A stretch of 64,000 nucleotides of DNA from Bedellia somnulentella (Eukaryota; Arthropoda; Insecta; Lepidoptera; Bedelliidae), in assembly GCA_963576735.1 (NCBI GenBank), contig OY755177.1, forward strand, positions 18,228,001-18,292,000, read 5' to 3'. Made by a program: the position numbers and the translations under genes. Positions 10,981-21,342 of this stretch are shown piece after piece (position 1 is the stretch's first letter; each line of letters opens with the position of its first letter). Below the pieces are notes generated by a model. It was not told the origin of the DNA. It did not search any database and saw only the letters and a list, made by a program, of their open reading frames with translations.

Positions 10981-11497
10981 TGTGTATATGCACGTTTTTC
11001 CACACCACTTATCACGTAACATAAAGACACATTTTCTCAGTACTCTGTTATTTTATAGAGAACTAATTATTCAAACGCCCGATAATAATGCAATATTATA
11101 ATGTGCTCACTGATAAAGAATATTCCATGGCGGATATCACACGTTTTAGGTTTACTGACATAGTTTTTCTAAGTCATACATCCTTCATATAACGCTTATC
11201 AGTATTCGGAATTTAAGATGGAGAAATAATTATTACGAATTATAAATTATAAGAAATATAATGATTTGCTCAGTAATTAAAACCAGGATGCTTCAAACAT
11301 TGCATCAACCTCATTTTGATGTTTAAGACAGAAATTTGGTTATACGTGATGAAATATGTTACTTACAGTTTCTTTATAATTGATATATTATTCGAGTTAA
11401 ATTCATAATGGTATTATTACCCGTTTTGGTTAATTATATATTACGACTGTTATGCAGTATCTCGTGTTTTCTTTTTTAATGTAATTAGTAATATCAG
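10981..11497. other. AT-rich stretch without recognised features
   Basis: No supported feature. Confidence 0.35.
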
Positions 11498-11700
11498 TGG
11501 AGGATGACCCATGGAGGACACATTTATATCGAATAGAAAAACAACTGTAAATATGTCCTTAAAAAGGCGGATTTGAAGAATATAAGGGTATGTATGACAA
11601 TATTGATGATTCAAATGACTCTCAAGAGGTTTGACAGATTCTTACAAAAAGGCGATCGGAAGTACTAACGGAAGTAAGTGACTACCCCAAGTGTATGCAC
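11498..11700 (+). mobile_element. Family E LINE 3' fragment, heavily decayed
   Basis: Segments GTGGAGGATGACCCATGGAG, AAAAAGGCGGATTTGAAGA and AAGAGGTTTGACAGATTCTT follow the order of the better copy at 37592-37812. All frames are broken. Confidence 0.45.
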
Positions 11701-12516
11701 ATGTATTCTTACAAAAATCTTGTAATGTAAGACTAAATTATACATTAATATTTAAATGCGTAAAAAGGTTTGAATAACATATGTATAAAGGTAAATTTAA
11801 AATAAAGTTAAAATTTGACGTTCAAAAAACAAAGATTTATCTTTTCACTTTGAAATAAATGATTATTTTATTTTATTATTTTGAGGATAAACCTCCTCCT
11901 TGTTTTTGTTATTTAACACTCTCAACAAGAAAAATAATATTATGAATGCACCGTAGTGTATTTTATCATTAAAAAACACTAATTTGCATTCACTAAAACA
12001 GACGAAACTACCAGCAAACATAAAAACCGAGAAACTCAAGCCAACCCAAAAAAGATCTGCCACAAAAGAACTCACTACCAACACCTACAGGATATTAGCG
12101 TGATATTATGATAACAATACGTTCGGTGAACCACACTGAAGATATGGAATAATGAGAGGAAGTGGTCGGTTGAGTGATAAAAGACGTACAACAATAGACT
12201 TGAATCACGTGGTTTTATTATTTAGGCGAAATTGTTGAGCTGAATACCGGACCATTGAGTCATGAGAACTGTTCAGATTATTACACGCACTTTTTATTCT
12301 CACCCAAACCAGAATAGTTTTATCATAATTAATTATGTTTATTATTGGCCTGCCTCTCAACATTGCACTGTTAATATTACACTACCGATGTTCACCCACT
12401 ACGGGATTAAGCGAGATTTCAGATGGGCCATTTTACTTCTGATAAATTAAATAAACACAGAAACTATCTTTCTCCTTTATAATATTACTTAACTATTTAT
12501 ATTATTACTTATTAAT
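11701..12516. other. AT-rich stretch without recognised features
   Basis: Contains short open frames on both strands with AT-driven composition. None has recognisable motifs. Confidence 0.35.
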
Positions 12517-12583
12517 TATTAGTTAGTCTCTGCCTACCCCAATGGGAACTAACGGCGTGAGAATATGTATGTATGTATGTAAT
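12517..12583 (+). mobile_element. Family E LINE, 5'-truncated end with tail
   Basis: TAGTCTCTGCCTACCCCAAT, then GGGAACTAACGGCGTGAGAA and (TATG)n. Only the last 50 or so bases of the element are present. Confidence 0.7.
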
Positions 12584-12751
12584 ATTACTTAAGCAAGAGT
12601 GTGTAGTTTTAAAACGGCGGCGACTGCCTTTTGATCACATAAATAAAGACACAAGCGAAAAATTGCAATTTACCAGGGGACAAATAATATCTTGTGATTC
12701 AGAGATACTGCCAAATAAATCTACTTTATTTCTAACTTATAATACCGTAGA

Positions 12752-12940
12752 CTGTGTGATGTCGCCTTGGAATAGCATCATTTCTTACCGTCTGTGTCGT
12801 TAGAAGCGACTTAAGGTATAGGGACCGGAGACTTGGAAATAATAATCTTTTCCCAACTTAACTTCCAAAAGCGGCTGAGGAATGTCTAATTGGGGAGCTC
12901 TGCGTGAACATAAACGCCTATCTATGTATTTTTTATAGAT
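12752..12940 (+). mobile_element. Family B copy, diverged
   Basis: GACTGTGTGATGTCGCCTTG at the start and ACTTCCAAAAGCGGCTGAGG in the body. It is deleted internally and has a poor tail. Confidence 0.6.
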
Positions 12941-13017
12941 CTAGTAATGGTAGTTTTCGATATTATTCGTGGTTCCCTATTTGAAATGCTTTAACGACGA
13001 AAACCCTAAAAAATATA

Positions 13018-13245
13018 TGTATATGCTCTCTGCCATAAATCCTTAGAAGAGCAATAAGAAATTCCTCAGCCACTTTTGGAAGTTGAGTAAGAAAAAGATT
13101 TTAATATAAAAGTTGTTGGTGATGGGTCTCCAACTGCATCGCCCACCAATCACTTAAAAAGCCCCAATACCCTAAGTCGCCTCTTACAAACATACATGGG
13201 TGTAGAAATGAGGTAGTGCTGTTCTAAGCCGACGTTACACAGCAA
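13018..13245 (-). mobile_element. Family B short retroposon, diverged
   Basis: Minus-strand copy from ATATGCTCTCTGCCATAAAT to GCCGACGTTACACAGC, with deletions near the tail end. Confidence 0.75.
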
Positions 13246-14657
13246 AGAAATGCAGTCTTAGATTTTGCATCATTATATGCTCTACCAAACCTGTATTGGT
13301 AATACGAGCTTGAAAGTAACGCTTAACGTATGACCTTTAGTTTTTGCGCATCTATATTTAGATAGTCATTGGAACAGTAAATATTTGAAGATCACTGATT
13401 GCATTATGGTTTTCCCAAAGGATAGATGTTCGTCTACTCAAAAACAAATTGTTCGTAAGTAAACAATGACACTCAACAGTTATTGCCAAAGGAAGCTAAG
13501 AAATCTTTTAACTAAATAAAATTTTAATAAGTTAAAAACATAAGTATAAGTGCGACCAATCGTATTAAAATAACAAATGAAATACGAGTTTGTTTTACTA
13601 TATTTTGTTTCAATGGGTCAAAATTTGATAATCTCACACTTACAAGAGACCTATAAAAACTCTGAGAAAGAAATTGAGGGCAGTCTTATAAAACCAACCC
13701 ATTCAATAAATAACTTAATTCATTATTTAAATTCTTTATGGGGACCGAAAAACATTTTGAAATTACAGTTTAATATGATCTTATATTGTGAGTTTATATA
13801 TGTATGTACTTTCCACTAGTGAAGACTATTAAACGCGCAAAGATATTTACAATTCTTATTTTGATATCAAACGAATGACCTTCAATATATTTTAGTTTAC
13901 CTACCTACGCTTTGTTTGAATTATTGGACGTAAAATATTATCTTTTCGCGTTTAATTGAGAACTGTTTTATCAATGTGATAACTTTATCTTGCGCCGGGT
14001 AGGCAGAAATAATAAATAGTGATAGTATAGTTTCAATACGTTGAAGGTTATTGACGAGAAAGTAATTTAGTTTTAACGAATTTAAATTATAGTTTTAGAC
14101 ATAATATATTAGGAATAAATAGATTCGTTATGTCTGTCAGTATATCACATATATAACTCAATAAACGCTTTCTGTGAATCACTTACGATTTTAGAACCTT
14201 TTATAAAGAATAAAGTTTATTAAGTAGTTCCTACGTTTTATTTTATAAAATATATCATCTTTTTTAAAATTACATTAGGATGTCGAAAAAAAAACACTTT
14301 CTGAATAGATTGAAAAAAAGGTTTCCATAGTTGTGAAACTTGTGTCCCACCACTGTCAATCACTTTCAAAACAACAAAGGGGAAATCTATTAAAATCGTA
14401 TGTTCTATATTTAAATTCAAACTGATTGAATAAAATAATACATCGGACTCGCACTTGACCATTTCCATCCAATTTAGTACGCTGTAACTGAGCATATATT
14501 TTTTTACAATGAAGCGTAACTTTTTTCGCACTTTACAACTTTGGATAAGTAACATTTTCAGCCAAAGAATAACTTACACAAATATTTTCCACTACTTTAG
14601 ATTGTAGTTATAAAATAAACTTAAAAGATAATTATAAACTCAAATGTAACACAATAC
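13246..14657. other. AT-rich stretch, no supported gene
   Basis: A 105-codon open frame on the minus strand (14238-14555) is AT-driven and lacks motifs. If the candidate exon at 14658-14741 is real, this stretch would be its first intron. Confidence 0.35.
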
Positions 14658-14741
14658 CTGTAAATCATCGAGCATATCACACGCCGAGAGCATATCACAC
14701 GCTGAGAACATCTCTTCATCACTAACTTTAATCACGCCCAT
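14658..14741 (-). CDS. Candidate first coding exon, 28 codons, unknown product
   Basis: On the minus strand an ATG at 14741 opens a frame of exactly 28 codons, ending at a plausible splice donor CAG|GTATTG (14656-14657). The peptide has an in-frame tandem of about 21 bases, giving a repeated Ser-Ala-Cys-Asp-Met-Leu unit, and is acidic. Upstream on the same strand is a CpG-rich block with a palindromic CRE, which is unusual in this AT-rich window and promoter-like. Exon length, donor and context are seen. That it is transcribed and spliced is inference. I do not recognise the protein and could not identify the next exon. Confidence 0.35.
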
Positions 14742-14960
14742 TTTGACACAATGAAATAAATAAAAGCACGGAGGCAAAATTAACCTTTTTACGTACTTTT
14801 TAAAGTTTTATTTGCGCGTAAAATTTACACGCGCGAGCCTGAGTCGCGAAGACTGACTGACTCGGTCTTCGAAGTATCCGGCAAAATAGTGAAAGGTTTG
14901 ACGTCACGCGAGATAACGCCCCCCCTCCACTTTACGCTGTTGCTACATTACCTGACCTTG
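14742..14960 (-). promoter_or_regulatory. CpG-rich promoter-like region with a CRE palindrome
   Basis: Many CpGs (GCGCGTAAAATTTACACGCG, CGCGAGATAACGCC), TGACGTCA within GTTTGACGTCACGCGAG near 14899 and GACTGACTGACTCGG (AP-1-like) stand out from the surrounding AT-rich sequence. On the minus strand it lies directly upstream of the candidate first exon. Confidence 0.4.
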
Positions 14961-15473
14961 TCTGGCATACACTTGTATCTCTCTCTTTCCTTCGTATGAA
15001 TATTTGTTTATTATTCCATTTTGTACCGGCTGCACATTTATTGTTTTTAAAATTGACGAGAGATACGGAGTCATTTAAGAATGTTGATCAAGCCGGTTTA
15101 AACCGATTTTTTCAGAAATGAGAGCCTTTCTACGGCGTAGTAAAATAAAGGACCCCTAGACTACGAGACTCGTAGTCACTTTTGAAAATTACAATAAGTT
15201 TGGTAATTTTTTGAAACATAGTTAATATTGTTGTAGTAAAATTGATGATTCATCTCACATGTTTCATACAACTTCACGTGCAAATTGTTATCACATAGTC
15301 GTATCTTCATTACATGCCGATCCTTATCTGTTGAAGCCGCTGGATTCAAACTAAGCAACTTCAATAAAATAGGTTAAATATGTACCAAATACTTAGCTGT
15401 CCATCCGTAGTGGTAGTAGAAATATAAAATATGCTAATTCAAATTCGAATGGAAAGGACGGACGAATGGCAGT

Positions 15474-15532
15474 TAAAGGTCACAGCTGTTGACCTTGAAC
15501 TTTATAGACACATTGCATTGCGCATGCGCATA
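15474..15532. promoter_or_regulatory. Cluster of palindromic transcription-factor-like sites
   Basis: AAGGTCA (15476-15482) and TGACCTT (15490-15496) form an inverted pair around CAGCTG (15483-15488). Just downstream is TGCGCATGCGCA (15519-15530), a perfect palindrome matching the NRF-1/Ewg-type consensus. Nuclear receptors bind AGGTCA half-sites and bHLH factors bind CAGCTG. Binding here is inferred. A 77-codon frame starts at 15538 on the + strand but has no recognised motif. Confidence 0.4.
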
Positions 15533-15771
15533 CGTCCGTGCCTTTGTGTGTATGCTTCATTTTCTCAAAATATCAGGACAGATATTGCACTTTTCTATGC
15601 ATAGTTCGACTGAAACGTAAAAGTGAAAAGAGTTTAAAAAGAAAGTTAAAAGTTTTTTTACTATTATTTTCAATATTTCAGAAAGATACATTTTTCATAA
15701 CTAACCGGCTGTATATCTATACGGTAAAATCGATCTTAAAAGCCAAGAAGTTAGGGTATATAATAGCTTAG

Positions 15772-16201
15772 CACCGAGTGACATTAAGATCATGAAAATA
15801 TACTGGTAACTTATTTATAATATTGCTTTGGTTTTCTATTTTTATCTCAACCCTTTTTTATCTCTTTTATAATCTCACACGTTATTTAACTCTATAGGTA
15901 TAGTTCTTAGATGTATGTCGTTGTATATTAGAGGAAATAATTGATGATATATTCGTGTTAAGTGACAATAACGGTTTAATAACGTGAAACGTCGTTTTTT
16001 ATTTCTTAAGGTTACTTTAACGAAAATAGTTCGGATATATAAATCACAGAAGCAAGATCGTAGTAGGAGAAAAGTTATTTATCAAGATTAATTTTAATAA
16101 TTAAGGTTTATATAAATCCAATTTGATTTATAAAACTTGAAATTCCAAAGTTTGCAGTCCGCATTTCAATATAATTGCATTAATACAATATTTTAACTTT
16201 T
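15772..16201. other. AT-rich stretch without recognised features
   Basis: No repeat copy or coding signal supported. Confidence 0.35.
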
Positions 16202-16216
16202 TTAAGTCCATTTCAT

Positions 16217-16468
16217 ACATACATACATATACTTACGGATATAAATCCCTAAAAGGGGTAGCCAGAGCTAAGGAATTAAAAATTCCTCAGCCACTTTTGG
16301 AAAGTTGAGTGGGGAAATGATGGTAAAATAAAGGTTGTTGGTGATGGGTCTCCAACCGCATCGTCCAAAAATCCCTTAAAAGCCCCAATTCCGTTAGTCG
16401 CCTCTTACGTACACCCACCGGAAGAAATGGAGTAGTGCTATTCTAAGCCGACACTACACAGCAAACCA
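16217..16468 (-). mobile_element. Family B short retroposon with a perfect target-site duplication
   Basis: Minus-strand full-length copy flanked by the 15-base repeat TTAAGTCCATTTCAT at 16202-16216 and 16469-16483. This fixes the insertion limits: the 5' end extends to TGGTTTGCTGTGTAG on the minus strand and the 3' end is the GTAT tail. Confidence 0.9.
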
Positions 16469-16483
16469 TTAAGTCCATTTCAT

Positions 16484-17154
16484 CAATTGTAACTTTTACA
16501 TTTCACTATTTCAAACCAAAATGTTGTTAAAAGTACCTTGTTTTTTTTCCTCCTTTCCTTTTTCTTATCATACAAAATATTATGTTCTATAACGCAAAAC
16601 AATGTTTTAATTACAACTATAAATAAACTTATTTTGTCTTTATTTAATAAAAAAGGTGTTATCTTCTGCCTACTATCATTGAAACCAAAAGCGTGTATAT
16701 GTAAATCACAAACCGGTCTTAGATGGAGATAAAACAGCATTTTTACTTACGTAACGATAATCGTTCAATGGTAAGAAATTGCACTTGATTACAAACAATT
16801 TCGGTTGTAAGCCCGGCTATGTAGGCCAAAGTCAACGGGCAAGGCTGTTCGGTTATCCATGTACAGATTTATAATTATCAACTACATTATTTTTTATCTA
16901 TACATATAGTTTAATTGAAATATATATGGGTCTTTAGTTAGTGTATAAAATATGATACCCATATACCGCCCGCATTATCTAAATATGTTTGCTTTAATAG
17001 ACAGATGATTTAGAAAATTGTCGCAGATTCTCACTAAAATGTTGACTAGTTTGGCTAAGATGAACTTTTGTATATAATATTATGTTAACTGAAAATATGT
17101 GGTGTTAAATCCAAATATTATCTGTAACATGTTTCATTGCGTAGTATTTTTGTC
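16484..17154. other. AT-rich stretch without recognised features
   Basis: Overlapping opposite-strand frames (16483-16740) are compositional. Nothing else is supported. Confidence 0.35.
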
Positions 17155-17167
17155 ACAATACAATCAA

Positions 17168-17429
17168 CATACATACATACATATACTCACGGCTATAAAT
17201 CCCTTAACGGGGTAGCCAGAGCTTTGGAATGAGAAATTCCTCAGCCACTTTTGGAAGTTGACTGGGGAAAAGATGGTAATAATAAATGTTTTTGGTGACG
17301 GTTCTCCAACCACATCGCCCAAAAATCACTTAAAAGTCTCTATACCCTTAGTCGCCTCTTACGATCACCCACGGGTAGAAATGGGGTAGTGTTATTCTAA
17401 GCCGACACTACACGGCGAATCCATAATAT
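17168..17429 (-). mobile_element. Family B short retroposon with target-site duplication
   Basis: Flanked by ACAATACAATCAA at 17155-17167 and 17430-17442 (13 of 13). It belongs to a variant with CCCTTAACGGGG and ATCACCCACGGGTAG, also seen at 7091-7348. Confidence 0.9.
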
Positions 17430-17746
17430 ACAATACAATCAAATCAGCCAAAACAAAAGTTAAAATGCAACTTTCTGAATTATTACTGACTTAATGCGTT
17501 TTGCAAGCGTATCCGAGATATTACAAGCCATGCAAACGAATCTAAAGCTAATATGCACAGCAACAAATACACGCATTGAATAGATACAGAAGCTTTATAT
17601 TTTGTTTTCTTGGTTGTTTTTGTATAGAAGACATGTGTTTTTTGCAATTTTTATATAAGGCTTTTCTTCAACCTATACTTGGCCGGCTTCTTAACATCCT
17701 GTTGATATTTTGAAGGAAAGTATTTTTTTACTATTGTTTACTTTTA

Positions 17747-18118
17747 GAAGCAACCGTGATAGCCCAGTGGGTAGAACACTCGGTTGTCGTGCAAACGACT
17801 AGTGTTCAAATCCTGGGACGGGCCTACACCAATTTGTCTTTTCTAAAGACATATGTGTGGTTAATTTATCATGGTTGTTAACGGTGAGGGAAAACATCGT
17901 GAGGAAACCCACATGGCTGAGTTGTACTTAGTCATGTGACAGTGTATTCGTACAAAACGGCGATAGGCCTGCCCCCTATCACGTGAGTACACTGTCCATG
18001 CAAAACGTGGGTACTCTGAACACCAGGTGACAAAGTCACGTGATGTTCAGAAGTATTAGTACCTCTGCCAACCCCTTCGGGGATATTCGGCGTGAACGTT
18101 TATGTTATGTTATGTTAT
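17747..18118 (+). mobile_element. Family A SINE, full length, well preserved
   Basis: The plus-strand reference-like copy. It has a tRNA-like head (box A-like TGATAGCCCAGTGGG, box B-like GTGTTCAAATCCTGG) and the body ACACCAATTTGTCTTTTC. A central palindromic GTCACGTGA and an end in GGCGTGAACGTTTATGTT with (ATGTT)n follow. It is flanked by GTTTACTTTTA at 17736-17746 and 18119-18129. RNA polymerase III transcription is inferred from the boxes. Confidence 0.92.
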
Positions 18119-18344
18119 GTTTACTTTTAAAGCGGAATAAACCACTCTAAAATTCTACATATCTAGATTCGTGTCCTTCAATATTCTAACATAAAAATAC
18201 ACAGAAAAGCGAAAAGCAATTTAAACTTCGAATTAAAAATACACACTACGTTCTAAATACAAAATATGAATCATGCTTTAAAACTTTTCGAATTTCAAAA
18301 ACTATCTACTGGCCAGCAACAAGTATTTATATTTATAAACAAAG

Positions 18345-18448
18345 CTACAACCTCCAAGGCTGCTCCACATCCGTGATCAACTTGCTTAGCTCAGGGTCTC
18401 TGGCGCCCTTTAGCAGCATGACAACCGGTTCTGACCACCATTTTGCTT
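18345..18448 (-). CDS. Candidate terminal exon, unknown protein
   Basis: On the minus strand a frame of about 33 codons ends at TAG (18347-18345). It encodes a peptide with the order Trp-Trp-Ser-Glu-Pro, an acidic/basic middle and a C-terminal Glu-Gln-Pro-Trp-Arg-Leu. Codon choice and GC content are much higher than in the flanks, and the frame starts right after a CTTTAAG| that could be a 3' splice site, although its pyrimidine tract is weak. No poly(A) signal of the AATAAA form was seen just beyond. It looks like protein-coding sequence, but I do not recognise the family. It might equally be a relic of a gene. Confidence 0.35.
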
Positions 18449-19140
18449 AAAGTTTATCTAGTTTTTTTATTATTTTGATAAACAAAGAAATATAGTAAAT
18501 GGAGCAAGTTTTGGTTTAATTTTGTTGTATCGTTTTTACGTTTTTGAGTCAAGATCGAATCTATAAAGAGTGTGTAAAGATGTTTATGCATGTGTATCTA
18601 GCAAGGTGGGTGGGGGATGTTTTTTGGAATGAAAAAATGGTATGATTTCATTATCTATCTATTAATAAAATTTAAAGAAGAATTCTTACTGTTATATTTG
18701 TTGAAGTGATTTGTTGACGATATGATTACGAACTCAACATGTTTTTTTTTTATATTTTTAATTATGAATTATCAGCATTATTAATGTTTTGGGTATATTT
18801 ATTTTTATATCTCTTACAAAGAGCAACCAAATTGCGTTTCAAATAAAACATAGAATAAGTACTGTAACTGCTGTGAGATTTACATGATAACAGTTTGGCA
18901 GAGGTTTATAGTTTCAAATATTTATTACCCAGACTCCAACGTAGCAAAAATTTATTGGGCTTATGATCACCTACATACTGTACTTTAAAGGACAATAAAT
19001 AAATACGCTGATAAAAAGGTCAATTCCAATCACCATGTTTGTTTTATTTGTTGTTATAAAGTAATGTATAAGACCGGTCTCAAGGTTAGCCTTTACCGCA
19101 AAGAAATGTAATATTTTGTTTCTCATGGTTATAACGAGAT
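18449..19140. other. AT-rich stretch without recognised features
   Basis: If the exon at 18345-18448 is real, this would be intron. Nothing else is supported. Confidence 0.35.
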
Positions 19141-19245
19141 AGACAGTGTGCTCAAAATGGCAGCCATCCGAAGTATGAAGAATAGAAGAGCATGTATGAA
19201 AAGATTAATGGATGTAAACGAAGCAAGAGAGGTTTGCCTATATGT
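19141..19245 (+). mobile_element. Family E LINE fragment, internal part
   Basis: Encodes in one frame the family's conserved stretch (Arg-Ala-Cys-Met-Lys-Arg-Leu-Met-Asp-Val...Glu-Ala-Arg-Glu-Val-Cys), then leaves the family before the 3' end. Confidence 0.65.
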
Positions 19246-19389
19246 TAGCATGATTTTAAGTGCAAAGTTATATGAAAATCTCAGGACAGTGAATTTTTTT
19301 AGATTGAAAGCTTTTTGTGTAGTAAACGGGTAGTGCTGGAAGTATTTTTTTAGCATTTATTACAATAAGGGAACTGATAAACACTTTGA

Positions 19390-19485
19390 CATACATACAT
19401 ATACTCACGCCGTTAATTCCCATTGGGGTAGGCAGAGACTATCGGTCGCCACTTCGTACGATCCTGGCAAACCTCTCTGATGTGA
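19390..19485 (-). mobile_element. Family E LINE 3' fragment
   Basis: + strand ACATACATACATATACTCAC, then CCCATTGGGGTAGGCAGAGA and CACTTCGTACGATCCTGGC. 5'-truncated. Confidence 0.7.
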
Positions 19486-19529
19486 CATCCTTTAAAAGAT
19501 TATCTATTACAATATTCGTTAATTGAATA

Positions 19530-19758
19530 GCTGTGCAGTGTCGGCTTAGAATAGCACTACCCCATTTGTACCCGTGGGTGTTTGTAAGACGCGACTAAGG
19601 GTATTGGGGCTTTTAAAGTGATTAGTGGGCGACGCATCACCAACAACCTTAATGTTAAAATCTTATTCCCACTCAACTTCTAAAAGTGGCTGAGAAAGTG
19701 GACATACCAAACCTCTGGCTACCACGTTTAGGGGTTTATAGCCGTGAGTTTATGTATT
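19530..19758 (+). mobile_element. Family B short retroposon, slightly shortened
   Basis: Plus-strand copy from GCTGTGCAGTGTCGGC to AGCCGTGAGTTTATGTATT, missing the GGTTGGAGACC part. It lies about 100 bases upstream of the promoter-like cluster. Confidence 0.8.
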
Positions 19759-19861
19759 AAAGCGAGTGAGAAAGCAATTGAATTAAAAAGAGCTTTTACT
19801 TTCATTCGCCTTCAAAATCTTAGGCGTTCGAAACATTTTAGCGTGGGGTGAGTGTGGGGGA

Positions 19862-19974
19862 GTGACGTCACAAACTTCGGGTCTCTGACGTCATCAAGGG
19901 TCGTACGTCACTATAAAACGCTGGGACGAGTTTGGTGTCAAATTCTAAATTGTGTTTCGTTTAGAATTAGGATG
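19862..19974 (+). promoter_or_regulatory. TATA promoter with two perfect CRE sites and one related site
   Basis: TGACGTCA occurs at 19863-19870 (inside GTGACGTCAC) and at 19886-19893. TACGTCA at 19904-19910 abuts a TATAAAA box (19912-19918). A TCA initiator-like start at 19938-19940 lies about 27 bases from the TATA start, and an ATG follows at 19972. Spacing and composition are those of an RNA polymerase II core promoter under CREB/ATF-type control. The sites are seen; the activity is inferred. Confidence 0.5.
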
Positions 19975-20073
19975 GTTGACGTTGGCGTTTATTTGTTAGT
20001 TTTTATTTTGAGTTCAGAGAGCATTTTTTTATTGTTCTGGAAGAAAGTTACAGAATTGATGACTAAATATTGA
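19972..20073 (+). CDS. Small ORF of 33 codons downstream of the TATA promoter
   Basis: The ATG at 19972 opens a hydrophobic-rich peptide (Val-Tyr-Leu-Leu-Val-Phe-Ile-Leu near its start) of 33 residues, ending TGA at 20071-20073. The N-terminus is signal-peptide-like, so this could be the start of a secreted precursor whose first exon ends at an unrecognised donor. Equally, it may be a chance frame in AT-rich sequence. A longer frame reading through from 19852 would start upstream of the TATA box and is less likely. Confidence 0.25.
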   Translation: MVDVGVYLLVFILSSESIFLLFWKKVTELMTKY

Positions 20074-20099
20074 TGATACAGGCGTTCTACATATAATAT

Positions 20100-20505
20100 A
20101 CATGCTTGAATATATTCATGGCTTTTGTTCCCATTGGGGTAGGCAGTGACTATGAATCGCCACATCGTACGATCCTGGCAAACCTCTCTTGCTTCGTCTA
20201 CATCCATCAATCTTTTAATGCAATCCCCTTATTCTTCATACTTCAGACGCCTGCTATTTTGAACACACTCTTAATTAAGTCCAACTGTGTCATTCTCCAC
20301 TAACATTACCTTCCACATTAGCTCTATGCATCCCTTCATTCATCCTCTTTACGTGCCAAAACTATCTTAACATTCCCTTTTCCATCTTTCTTACAATATT
20401 ATCGTTCACACCATATATCACGAATCACACTATTTCTCACTCGATCACATAATCTAACATTACATCTCTGTGGCATTAACTTTGCTCTCGTGATATTACC
20501 ATCCA
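20100..20505 (-). mobile_element. Family E LINE 3' end, longest copy
   Basis: On the minus strand it encodes the C-terminal stretch Met-Met-Asp-Val-Asp-Glu-Ala-Arg-Glu-Val-Cys-Gln-Asp-Arg-Thr, then Trp-Arg, and ends in the shared CCCCAATGGG...TGAATATA tail. Upstream it extends about 250 bases into more of the LINE coding region, now full of stops. The C-terminal pattern (Gly-Arg-Pro-Arg...Asp-Arg...Trp-Arg in sister copies) is typical of non-LTR retrotransposon ORF2 proteins. Confidence 0.65.
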
Positions 20506-20884
20506 AACATAAGTAATATATTTATTTGTTACTATAGTAACACCGAAATACTGCTATAGCGACCCCTTACTGGGATTATGTTTATTTATATTTATTTAGA
20601 TCTAGTCATATCAGAGAAAAATTACATTTATATGACTCTACGGAAAATACAGCTTAATTCGGAAATAAAATTAGCAAGATAAATTCTTATCAAAAACGAA
20701 CATCAACCCAGAATTGGTTTAAACTTAATACAGTGATATTCCCGTAAAATTTATTTAAATTCTGGCTTGTCAATTCTTAATACTGATAATCCAGAATTCC
20801 AAAGTTTTAATATGACTTTATTTTAGAGAGTTAGGTTCTTCTGATAGGTAACTTACCCCCTTTTATATGATTGCGTTGCTATTA
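20506..20884. other. AT-rich stretch without recognised features
   Basis: Nothing supported. Confidence 0.3.
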
Positions 20885-20930
20885 TGAACACCAGGTGACC
20901 TTAGTGGTACTTAATTTTTAGAAGTATTGG
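20885..20930 (+). mobile_element. Family A SINE fragment
   Basis: GAACACCAGGTGACC and TTTAGAAGTATTGGTACTTG match the 3' third of family A, with deletions. Confidence 0.45.
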
Positions 20931-21092
20931 TACTTGCTACTGCTTGCTACAACTTAGAGTTGAGTTGTCATATGACCCAGGCTAGAGTTGAGCTTGAGAT
21001 CCTAATTTTTGAAGAATGTAAATGTAAAACAATAGAAATAAATCTATGTTTTGCATTTTGTTGTACATGGTATCGTTTATTAAATTTTTATT

Positions 21093-21342
21093 TGCTGTGT
21101 AGTGTCGGCTTAGAATAGCACTACCCCATTTCTTCCGGTGGGTGTACGTAAGAGGCGACTAACGGTTTTGGGGCTTTTGAGGGATTTTTGGGCGATGCGG
21201 TTGGAGACCCATCACCAACAACCTTTATTTCACCATCTTTTCCCCACACAACTTCGAAAAGTGGCTAAGGAATTTCTGATTCCTTAGCTCTGGCTACCCC
21301 TTCTAGGGATTTATAGCCGTGAGTATATGTATGTATGTATGC
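21093..21342 (+). mobile_element. Family B short retroposon, full length
   Basis: Plus-strand copy from TTTGCTGTGTAGTGTCGGC to GCCGTGAGTATATGTATGT. Very close to the majority sequence. Confidence 0.88.

Noticed and set aside
14238..14555. 105-codon minus-strand frame
   Set aside because: AT-driven composition, no acceptor site before it and no motif.
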